From Puniceicoccales bacterium (lineage in GTDB: Bacteria > Verrucomicrobiota > Verrucomicrobiae > Opitutales > LL51), in NCBI GenBank assembly GCA_031283485.1, contig JAITBR010000069.1:1-5652 (forward strand): a stretch of DNA of 5,652 bases, read 5' to 3'. The notes beneath the pieces were generated by a model. That model saw nothing but the letters and a program-made list of their open reading frames with translations, was not told where the DNA came from and did no database searches. Position 1 is the stretch's first letter. Each line of letters opens with the position of its first letter. The position numbers and the translations under genes are program-made. Shown piece by piece: positions 1 through 5,652 of the stretch.

Positions 1-1
1 C

Positions 2-124
2 ATGGGTCACATACGCAACGGGTATGCCAAAAAATACGGCGTGCTTATGTTGATAATTTTTTGCATGCTCGGCCAATTGCTCATTTTTCCGTTATTTTTC
101 AGGAGAAACAATCCGTCACAATAA
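2..124 (+). CDS. C-terminal end of a probable membrane protein (partial, cut by left edge)
   Basis: A frame open from the left edge to a TAA stop at 122-124 encodes about 40 residues. A short polar and basic stretch (RNGYAKKYG) is followed by a hydrophobic segment of about 20 residues (VLMLIIFCMLGQLLIFPLFF) and a basic tail (RRNNPSQ). This is the usual layout of a last transmembrane helix with a positively charged cytoplasmic C-terminus. The wording resembles the final helix of major facilitator superfamily transporters, but that is only a guess. The ATG at position 2 could be an internal methionine or a true start; what lies upstream is outside the window. If real, the gene converges on dxs across a 214-nt gap. 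The frame is short, so it could also be a chance opening. Confidence 0.4.
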   Translation: MGHIRNGYAKKYGVLMLIIFCMLGQLLIFPLFFRRNNPSQ

Positions 125-338
125 CTGTGCAGGAGATTCGCACACGTCTATCGAAAATGTTTATTGCGACAAAATTCCCGCAAGCAACACGGGTGATTTT
201 GGCGGTGTATTTGTTTTAAACACAGCAGGAAACAAAATTTCATAGGCGGAAGTATCACGCGCATTACCGACGTGGAGATGAAGCAGATTATGAAAATAGC
301 TGTGGATAAAATATATTATATTTTGGTATACATTGCAT
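125..338. other. Convergent intergenic region with A+T-rich hairpins
   Basis: No convincing gene is seen between the left-edge frame and the 3' end of dxs. Three inverted repeats are visible. The arms 171-180 and 190-200 pair as AAAAT/ATTTT plus CCCG/CGGG around a 9-nt loop, with a small bulge. The arms 210-216 and 230-236 are TTTGTTT/AAACAAA. Positions 308-324 form a perfect A+T-only palindrome, with 8-base arms around one central base, lying 14 nt past the dxs stop. None has the G+C-rich stem plus T-run of a standard intrinsic terminator, so a role in ending either transcript is inferred from position only. Confidence 0.35.
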
Positions 339-2207
339 TTAAATTTTGGCACGTAGTTGGCGTTTGCCGTCTTGCGCTATTTGCTCTAGAATATGGAGAG
401 CTACGGCTTCGGCATTCAATCCGTGGGCTTTGCGTATGGATTCTTCATTTGAGCCATGTTCGATGAAGCAGTCTGGCCAGCCAATGCGGATTACCCTAAC
501 TTCGATACCGCTATCGCCGTAAAACTCTAGCACGCCACTGCCAAATCCTCCCGCTAGAACGTTATCCTCCATGGTAACAATCGTATCGTGCTTATTAACA
601 ATTTCACTCAAGGTTGTTCCGTCGATGGGCTTAGCGAATCGCGCATTAATGATGGTACAATTGCCACCGAGTAGCGCATTAACTCGATGGGCAACATCAA
701 TGAAGTATCCGAGCCCGATTAAGCAGATATCCTCTCCTCGTCTGAGAATTTCTGAATGGCCGCGCACAATGTCAGGACCAACGTCAACTGTTTTGTAAGT
801 GTATGTGCTGTTATATCGTATGAAAACTGGAGCCTCGTATTCCAGCGCCGCATGTAGCATGGCGGATAGTTCGGCGGAATTTTTCGGCTGCATAATTATC
901 GCATTTGGTAAGCAGCGAAGGTAGCTGATGTCGAACAATCCGTGGTGAGTAGGACCGTCATTAGCCGATAGGCCGGCTCGATCTAGGCAAAATATGACGG
1001 GAAGATGCTGCAGGCAAATGTCATGAAAAATTTGATCAAAGGCGCGTTGCATGAATGTCGAATATATGGCGCAAATTGGTAACATACCTCCCTTTGCTAA
1101 ACCGGCGCACAGCGTGACGGCATGTTCTTCGGCAATACCGACATCTATGCATCGCTGTGGCATGTAATCCCGAAGATATGACATTCCAGTGCCTCCAGCC
1201 ATGGCGGATGTAACACCGATAATTTTTTTGTTAACCCTGGCAAGCTCGACGACGGTTTGTCCAAAGATATCCCTCATGGATGTTTTTCGTTCCTCAGAGG
1301 CTGTGGGATCGATTTTATGGAAAGACTCAGGATTTGCAGATGCTTGAGAACTACCTTTGCCTTTTGTAGTTTTGACGTGCAGCAAAATTGGATAGTCCAC
1401 GATTCGGCAAAATTTTAAATATTCTTCAAGCTGCATGAGATTATGCCCATCTATGGGGCCGATGTAGCGCAGACCGAAGTGTTCAAAAAATGACGATGGC
1501 AAAAGAAGACCTTTTAGCACAAACTTTAACCTGCGGCACATGCGCTGCAATGCTAGCCCAAATCTGTGTTTACGCAGTATTTTGCTCATGCTTTGAATAG
1601 AACTATACCATCGGCTTAGGATGATTTTATTTAAATAAATGGCCATAGCGCCAATATTGCGGTCTATGGAATAGTCATTATCGTTTAGAATTATGAGCAG
1701 CTGCCTGACATCGGCATTAATATTGTTTAAAGCCTCCATCGTCGGTCCGCATGTTAGGGCACCATCTCCCAGAACAGCAGCGACTTTGTGCTGCTGATTG
1801 AGACAGTTACGTGCCTTACATAATCCCAGGGCCGCTGATAACGCCGTGCCAGCGTGACCCGTACAAAATGAATCGTGTGCACTTTCTTCTGGGTTACAAA
1901 ATCCAGAATATCCATTCGATTGGCGTATGTTTAAAAACTGTTCCCCATTGCGCCCAGTCAGCAATTTATGCACATATGACTGGTGAGAAATATCGAACAA
2001 GATTTTATCTCGCGGAGAATCAAAAACTCGATGAATTGCTATGCTCAATTCAACTACACCGAGGTTCGAAGCCAAATGTCCGCCATTTCTATGCGTCACC
2101 TCCACGAGCTTGCTGCGAATATCCGCAGCCAACTCAGTCAGATCGTCGTAGCTTAATGCTCGCAAATCATTGGGATTGCCTATTCTTTCGAGGAGAGATT
2201 TAGTCAT
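339..2207 (-). CDS. dxs: 1-deoxy-D-xylulose-5-phosphate synthase (DXS)
   Basis: This thiamine diphosphate enzyme condenses pyruvate with glyceraldehyde 3-phosphate to give 1-deoxy-D-xylulose 5-phosphate and CO2. It is the entry step of the MEP isoprenoid pathway and also feeds thiamine and pyridoxal synthesis; it acts in the cytoplasm. The 622 residues match the usual length. His44 lies in GGHLASNLG, followed by FDISHQ (71-76). The cofactor motif runs from GDG (147-149) to LNDN (174-177), with Asp148 and Asn177 as metal ligands. YIGPIDGH (248-255) follows, then the pyrimidine-binding half with GIAEEHAVT (357-365, catalytic Glu360), STFMQRAFDQ, LDRAGLSANDGPTHHG (408-423) and a transketolase C-terminal domain (about 490-610) ending with GWPDCFIEHGS. 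All key residues are present. The start codon is ATG, only 5 nt after the protease stop, with a weak AGG ahead of it that overlaps that stop codon. DISHQ instead of the common D-V-G-H-Q, and Phe instead of Tyr in QRAFDQ, are mild variants. Confidence 0.97.
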   Translation of the reverse strand: MTKSLLERIGNPNDLRALSYDDLTELAADIRSKLVEVTHRNGGHLASNLGVVELSIAIHRVFDSPRDKILFDISHQSYVHKLLTGRNGEQFLNIRQSNGYSGFCNPEESAHDSFCTGHAGTALSAALGLCKARNCLNQQHKVAAVLGDGALTCGPTMEALNNINADVRQLLIILNDNDYSIDRNIGAMAIYLNKIILSRWYSSIQSMSKILRKHRFGLALQRMCRRLKFVLKGLLLPSSFFEHFGLRYIGPIDGHNLMQLEEYLKFCRIVDYPILLHVKTTKGKGSSQASANPESFHKIDPTASEERKTSMRDIFGQTVVELARVNKKIIGVTSAMAGGTGMSYLRDYMPQRCIDVGIAEEHAVTLCAGLAKGGMLPICAIYSTFMQRAFDQIFHDICLQHLPVIFCLDRAGLSANDGPTHHGLFDISYLRCLPNAIIMQPKNSAELSAMLHAALEYEAPVFIRYNSTYTYKTVDVGPDIVRGHSEILRRGEDICLIGLGYFIDVAHRVNALLGGNCTIINARFAKPIDGTTLSEIVNKHDTIVTMEDNVLAGGFGSGVLEFYGDSGIEVRVIRIGWPDCFIEHGSNEESIRKAHGLNAEAVALHILEQIAQDGKRQLRAKI

Positions 2208-2212
2208 TTTGC

Positions 2213-4474
2213 CTAGTCAGCTGGCTCATTTGATTGATCTCCAAACTGATTTTCAATATCGCCGATTGGAGTGAGTTCCGGATGTAATATTTCGAACCAA
2301 TCTTTCATTATGCGCAGGCATTCACGCAATTGCACATCAAATTCTGGCATAGCGATATCTTGCTTGATATCGTACACTTCCTTCGGCACGTCTTCTACGT
2401 CATTTTCCAATCTAATTTTCTCAAAGCTGTAATCATCTTTGGAGATCAATTTTTCCAGCTTGGATTTGATTTCACGTTTGAATTGCAGCTCAATCAATGC
2501 CTCTTGCCGACGTTTTTCCAAATTCAGAGAAACTTCTCGTTGATCGATATTTTGCTTAAAGTGTGCAATGCGTTCGTCCAAAGCTTTGAATTCTTTGAGT
2601 TCGGCTCTACGCCGTTCTGAATGTTCGCGCAACATTCCGATAAGTTGGGGATCGACGAAATAATTAAATTTCTTTGCCCTTGCTTCATAGTCGAATTTTG
2701 CAGCTGGGATGGAGTCACAATTCAAAGCACGCGGGAGATCCGACTCTCGGGTCGGAAGATAAGCTTCAAAACTTGGCACCTGAATGTCCGCCGATACACC
2801 GTTAAGCTGGGTCGAATTTCCCGTTGGAAGATACCACTTCTGCACGGTTACACGGGCAGCCCCTAGTGTGTTTTTATTGTGAAGGGAATTGAAAAATTTA
2901 CTCATCGGGAGAATCACTTGCACGCTCCCTTTTCCATGAGTTGTTGGATCTCCGACGATTATCGCACGTCTGTGATCGTGCAGGGCTCCAACGAAAATTT
3001 CCGAAGCCGAAGCGCTGTGGGATGAAATCAATGCAATCAGCGGGCCACTCCATTCAATTGTAGCATTTTCATCGCATAAATTTTCGATTTTACCGAGAGA
3101 ATCTCGCACCTGAACTACGGGGCCGGTCTCTATGAACAGCCCGGATGTGTTAACGGCTTGCTCCAAAAGCCCGCCGGAATTTTGGCGGAGATCGATGATT
3201 AGTCCAACGATACCGCGTTCCTTGAGTTTTCCTATTAGGTAGCGCATATCGGAAGTCGTGTCCGCGTTCTGCTCGCTGCCATTTGGATCATTTCCATAAA
3301 AAGCCGGCAAGCTGATAGCGCCGATGTGCACTTCTTCGCCATTCGAATTAAACGAAAATAATTTTCCACTTGCGCGCGTATCCATGATGTGAATCTCGTC
3401 GCGAACAAGCTGGACCAGCTTGTAGCTACCCGGGCTGGAATCAATGGGTTGGACCTTTAGTCGCACGACGGTCCCTTTTTCGCCGCGCATCAATTTTACA
3501 GCTTTGTATAGGCGCATGCCAACTATATCGACAAACTCTCCCTCTACACCCTGTGCAACGGATAAAATTCTATCACCAACTTTCAATTGTTTTGACAAGC
3601 TCGCCGGTCCGCCGGGGTACAATTCTTTTATTATGCATGTGCCATTATCGTCCATCAAAACTGCCCCAATTCCCACCAGAGAATTTGACAGCACTATGTT
3701 AAAATCGTCCAGCGATGGCTTAGATAAAAAGCTTGAATGCGGGTCGTACATGTGTGACAAACTATTTAGAAAAATTTCTTCTATCAACCAGGAGTCAAAA
3801 TCTTTCAAAGCCATACGTAGGTTTTCATAGCGCCTAGCGATGGTATCTTTTGCCGCTGCAAGTGCTTCATTATCCGCCATCGATTGCTTTTCTTCACGCA
3901 TTTTCGGTGACCTGTATTCGCTATTCATCATTTCGTTAAGCAACTCGTACTTCAATCGCTTCTCCCACAAAATATCGGATTCCAGTTGACTAACTGGCCA
4001 TTCTGCTTTTTTGCGATCGGGGGCATAGTGGTCATCCGACGAAAAATCCCAATCCTGTTGTAATCTATTTGCAATCCAATCTAGGCGTGAATACGCATTC
4101 CTTCGGTATTTGTCGAAAATTGTAAACGCCGGCATTAAACTTCCGCCGCTGATGAAGATGTCCAGCGTCGGAGAAAACCGCCCTATGAAATCATCGACTT
4201 CTCTTCGCAAAAAAAACATATGATCAACGTCCAATTCGGCCATGTAATCGGAAAGTATTTCTCTGTGATCGAGTAGCGAAATATCCCGGTGATTATAATG
4301 AAGCTCCTCCATGCACCGTGTCATATAAATTGTTTCTGCCCGCATCTCACTGGTTGGCATTATCATGGTTTCGCCTTTGGAAACGGCCATCAATTTGCTA
4401 GGCAAGGTACCATAGAATGTGATCCAAAAGCAAAGAATGTATGTGAAAGCTGAAAGTACTTTTGACTTGCTCAT
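2213..4474 (-). CDS. prc: Tail-specific C-terminal processing protease, peptidase family S41 (Prc/Tsp type)
   Basis: Exported serine protease that recognises the C-termini of periplasmic or envelope proteins and degrades or trims them, often in cell-wall and lipoprotein quality control. Of its 753 residues, 1-30 look like a signal peptide or anchor: lysines at 2 and 5, a hydrophobic core at about 7-24, and a possible cleavage after LMA. An N-terminal helical Tsp domain (about 45-250) ends with SHMYDPHSSFLS. A PDZ domain (about 262-345) carries GIGAVL and GGPASLSKQLKVGDRI. The S41 core (about 380-570) contains DLRQNSGG (428-435), the nucleophile Ser489 in SASASE and the general base Lys515 in THGKG. 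Their 26-residue spacing is one more than in E. coli Prc. From about 595 to 700 the sequence is rich in Lys, Glu and Arg, like the coiled, tail-domain part of Prc proteins, and it ends in an acidic tail. The start is ATG; no strong Shine-Dalgarno is seen, though GGGG lies 13 nt upstream inside a palindrome. It is the first gene of a probable two-gene unit with dxs. Confidence 0.95.
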   Translation of the reverse strand: MSKSKVLSAFTYILCFWITFYGTLPSKLMAVSKGETMIMPTSEMRAETIYMTRCMEELHYNHRDISLLDHREILSDYMAELDVDHMFFLRREVDDFIGRFSPTLDIFISGGSLMPAFTIFDKYRRNAYSRLDWIANRLQQDWDFSSDDHYAPDRKKAEWPVSQLESDILWEKRLKYELLNEMMNSEYRSPKMREEKQSMADNEALAAAKDTIARRYENLRMALKDFDSWLIEEIFLNSLSHMYDPHSSFLSKPSLDDFNIVLSNSLVGIGAVLMDDNGTCIIKELYPGGPASLSKQLKVGDRILSVAQGVEGEFVDIVGMRLYKAVKLMRGEKGTVVRLKVQPIDSSPGSYKLVQLVRDEIHIMDTRASGKLFSFNSNGEEVHIGAISLPAFYGNDPNGSEQNADTTSDMRYLIGKLKERGIVGLIIDLRQNSGGLLEQAVNTSGLFIETGPVVQVRDSLGKIENLCDENATIEWSGPLIALISSHSASASEIFVGALHDHRRAIIVGDPTTHGKGSVQVILPMSKFFNSLHNKNTLGAARVTVQKWYLPTGNSTQLNGVSADIQVPSFEAYLPTRESDLPRALNCDSIPAAKFDYEARAKKFNYFVDPQLIGMLREHSERRRAELKEFKALDERIAHFKQNIDQREVSLNLEKRRQEALIELQFKREIKSKLEKLISKDDYSFEKIRLENDVEDVPKEVYDIKQDIAMPEFDVQLRECLRIMKDWFEILHPELTPIGDIENQFGDQSNEPAD

Positions 4475-4676
4475 TATCTACTTAATTCCCCATAAAATGT
4501 GGAATTAAACAAGTTGCAATCTCAAATTTAAAAGTACCTTTGGCGAAAATTTTTGCGGTGTAAAATTTTGTATCCGGCAAAGATTTGGTATTTTAGTGAA
4601 AAATTTTCCCTAAATTACTGAGATAATTTTGTAAAAAGTCTTGACAGAAAAAACACTTAATGATGTTGAGCGTACC
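4475..4676. promoter_or_regulatory. Divergent A+T-rich intergenic region between prc and a membrane-protein gene
   Basis: The two flanking genes are transcribed away from each other, so both promoters should lie here; that is inferred from orientation. The DNA is very A+T-rich and carries AAAATTTT three times (4546-4553, 4562-4569, 4600-4607). Possible elements are a GATAAT at 4622-4627 and a perfect TTGACA at 4641-4646 on the plus strand. On the minus strand, TTGCAA at 4518-4513 is followed after 16 nt by TTTTAT. None of these forms a convincing -35/-10 pair with good matches in both boxes, so no promoter is asserted. Confidence 0.45.
4482..4508. repeat. 27-nt palindrome in the prc leader (operator or 5' hairpin)
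   Basis: The arms TTAATTCC (4482-4489) and GGAATTAA (4501-4508) are exact reverse complements. Inside them, after one C/T mismatch (4490/4500), CAT and ATG (4491-4493, 4497-4499) also pair around an AAA centre. The element ends 7 nt upstream of the prc ATG. As RNA it would be an 11-bp stem with one mismatch that buries a GGGG, the only purine-rich stretch that might serve as a ribosome-binding site. As DNA it would suit a dimeric repressor. The symmetry is directly visible; any function is inference. Confidence 0.55.
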
Positions 4677-5165
4677 ATGAACCCTACAAATCAACAACCA
4701 AATTTTAATGCCGCGCTTCCGAGAAATATTGAAACACAGCAATGTTTGCAAGATGGCGCTAATCACAATCGTACCGCTGCAAGTCGTGACATACAGCTTG
4801 TTTCACGGGAGCAAATTGTCGACGAAAGACATCTTGTTGATAGATTGCTGCAAGGTGTCGAGCTTGCAGATTTGGCAAACATCATAGCCGGAATACTTGG
4901 TCTTTATGTTGCGAATAAATGTCGCACGTCGAAATGGGCAGGCGTGTTGATGGCTGGCTCTGGGCAATACTTAGCTTGCATGGTCCCATTGTTAGCCAAA
5001 TCCAATGTCCTTATGGGCATGGCCGTATCATTTTTAGCTGGCATAATTGGCAGTAAAAATATTTATGAATTCATCATGGGATATTTTTCATCCAAGGCAA
5101 TTTGCATTGGCATTAGCTGTATATATAAATTATATTCCAATTGTGTGAGCTTAGTGCGTGTATAA
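4677..5165 (+). CDS. Hypothetical multi-pass membrane protein with polar N-terminus
   Basis: I do not recognise a family. From the ATG at 4677 it has 162 residues. Residues 1-64 are polar and rich in Asn and Gln (MNPTNQQPNFNAALPRN and onward), with a short amphipathic stretch DERHLVDRLLQGVELAD just before the membrane part. Four hydrophobic segments follow: about 66-79 (LANIIAGILGLYVA), 87-106, 110-125 (NVLMGMAVSFLAGIIG) and 141-159. The first three lie so close together that they would form hairpins. There is no N-terminal signal peptide. The frame is also open upstream to a TTG at 4641, adding 12 residues; ATG was chosen because GAG sits six bases before it, while the TTG has only A-rich sequence. 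It diverges from prc and stands alone. A polar head followed by paired hydrophobic lobes resembles chlamydial inclusion-membrane proteins in layout only; a plain inner-membrane protein is equally possible. Confidence 0.7.
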   Translation: MNPTNQQPNFNAALPRNIETQQCLQDGANHNRTAASRDIQLVSREQIVDERHLVDRLLQGVELADLANIIAGILGLYVANKCRTSKWAGVLMAGSGQYLACMVPLLAKSNVLMGMAVSFLAGIIGSKNIYEFIMGYFSSKAICIGISCIYKLYSNCVSLVRV

Positions 5166-5342
5166 TGGCGTTACAAACATAGAAATAGAGTCTAAATTGC
5201 TAGTTAGAATGTCTGTGCTGTCACCGTGTTATGTGTTTAGTTCTTCGTTTCAACGGCAATTTTTTTATCCCATCAGATTTGCGATACCGACGTTGGCTTA
5301 ACCCGCGAAATGTAGCTCACATTCGGTAAATTACAGTTGGAA
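5166..5342. other. Convergent intergenic region, no gene seen
   Basis: This gap separates the 3' ends of the membrane-protein gene and the glycosylase gene. A run of seven T (5260-5266) lies downstream of the plus-strand gene, but only a poor imperfect stem (CCGT near 5223 with ACGG near 5253) precedes it, so terminator function is uncertain. A TATAAT overlaps the stop codon at 5161-5166 without a partner -35 box. No RNA gene or sensible small coding frame is apparent. Confidence 0.3.
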
Positions 5343-5652
5343 TCACAGAAAAAAATTTCGTTGTTTTTCCGAAATCGGCATACCAATTTTTTCCATTACG
5401 GCCAGCATGTCTTCCCAGACCACACGCTTGGCAACGTTCGTACCATTGCGTAGGAGGTATGAAGGGTGAAACGTAACCATGAGAGGTGTACCATGAAATT
5501 CGAACCATTCACCACGAATGTTTTTCATGAGACATGGCGTGTCGTAACCGAGCAGCCCATTTGTGGCCGTTGCTCCAAGGGCAATGATCACTTTGGGCCC
5601 AATTATTTCAATCTGTGCTCTCAGGTATGGCAAGCAAAACCGCATTTCCTCC
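5343..5652 (-). CDS. Type 4 uracil-DNA glycosylase, C-terminal part (partial, cut by right edge)
   Basis: Monofunctional DNA repair enzyme that removes uracil from DNA, starting base excision repair; family 4 enzymes carry an iron-sulfur cluster. About 102 C-terminal residues are visible. The stretch EEMRFCLPYLRAQIEIIGPK is the family's helix, whose Cys (visible residue 6) is normally the last of the four cluster ligands. It is followed by VIIALGATA, a central strand FHGTPLMVTF, the conserved DNA-binding motif HPSYLLR (62-68) and KRVVWEDMLAVMEKIGMPISEKQRNFFL-type ending with a TGA stop. The ATG at 5643-5645 is internal, because the frame continues with two Glu codons into the family motif up to the window edge. 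The catalytic N-terminal motif and the other three cysteines lie outside. The loop between LLRN and KR (GTNVA) appears slightly longer than the shortest family versions. The family call is firm; full function cannot be checked from this part. Confidence 0.93.
   Translation of the reverse strand, partial: EEMRFCLPYLRAQIEIIGPKVIIALGATATNGLLGYDTPCLMKNIRGEWFEFHGTPLMVTFHPSYLLRNGTNVAKRVVWEDMLAVMEKIGMPISEKQRNFFL

Noticed and set aside
57..245. Plus-strand frame reading ...NTGDFGGVFVLNTAGNKIS before a TAG stop
   Set aside because: The translation looks protein-like, but the frame has no ATG, GTG or TTG start after its upstream stop at 54-56 and overlaps the left-edge frame. No frameshift joining the two can be supported.
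161..466. Small overlapping frames on both strands at the dxs 3' end
   Set aside because: Both overlap the conserved dxs end or A+T-rich intergenic DNA and lack ribosome-binding sites or recognisable content.
1811..2203. Plus-strand open frame of 130 codons antisense to the dxs 5' part
   Set aside because: It lies wholly inside a strongly recognised gene on the other strand, has no domain-like wording and is best explained as a shadow frame.
3444..3830. Plus-strand open frame of 128 codons antisense to the PDZ region of prc
   Set aside because: The opposite strand encodes a clear PDZ domain; this translation is low in complexity and shows no family features.
5161..5166. TATAAT hexamer over the stop codon of the membrane-protein gene
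   Set aside because: No acceptable -35 box at 16-18 nt, no extended -10 TG, and no gene downstream on that strand in the window.
5223..5266. Possible intrinsic terminator before a run of seven T
   Set aside because: The stem is only four or five pairs with a bulge and a loop of over 20 nt, so it does not meet the usual shape.
5209..5301. 30-codon plus-strand frame starting ATG TCT GTG
   Set aside because: No Shine-Dalgarno sequence, no clear hydrophobic or structured pattern, and it lies in a convergent gap; a chance frame is more likely.

Overview
The window reads as ordinary bacterial chromosome of moderate-to-low G+C with long A+T-rich intergenic stretches. It holds two large genes on the minus strand, a tail-specific protease (prc/tsp) followed directly by dxs. 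A small membrane-protein gene on the plus strand diverges from the protease, a type 4 uracil-DNA glycosylase gene on the minus strand is cut by the right edge, and the tail of a possible membrane protein is cut by the left edge. The protein signatures recall Verrucomicrobia, especially the Opitutae. They include DISHQSY and the GTGM/PTHHG wording in DXS, the THGKG catalytic-lysine loop in the protease, and the ending PISEKQRNFFL in the glycosylase. This placement rests on remembered family patterns, not on a search, so it is tentative. No mobile element, tRNA, rRNA or CRISPR array is visible.

Layout from left to right. Positions 2-124 (+) are the last 40 codons of a frame ending in a hydrophobic helix and a basic tail. 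Positions 125-338 are a convergent intergenic gap with short A+T-rich hairpins. Positions 339-2207 (-) are dxs, complete. After a 5-nt gap, positions 2213-4474 (-) are the S41 protease, complete with a signal sequence. Positions 4475-4676 are a divergent, very A+T-rich intergenic region with a 27-nt palindrome just ahead of the protease start. Positions 4677-5165 (+) are an unrecognised membrane protein with a polar N-terminus and a hydrophobic C-terminal half. Positions 5166-5342 are a second convergent gap. Positions 5343-5652 (-) are the C-terminal part of the glycosylase.

Functionally, the protease acts outside the cytoplasmic membrane on proteins with exposed C-termini. DXS makes the first intermediate of the MEP isoprenoid pathway in the cytoplasm, and the glycosylase removes uracil from DNA. 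The only strong genetic linkage is protease-dxs: five bases separate stop and start, so they are probably co-transcribed and perhaps translationally coupled, although their functions are unrelated in known biology. I see no clear new defence or mobile system. The least explained items are the small membrane protein, whose layout loosely resembles chlamydial inclusion-membrane proteins, and the palindrome in the protease leader.
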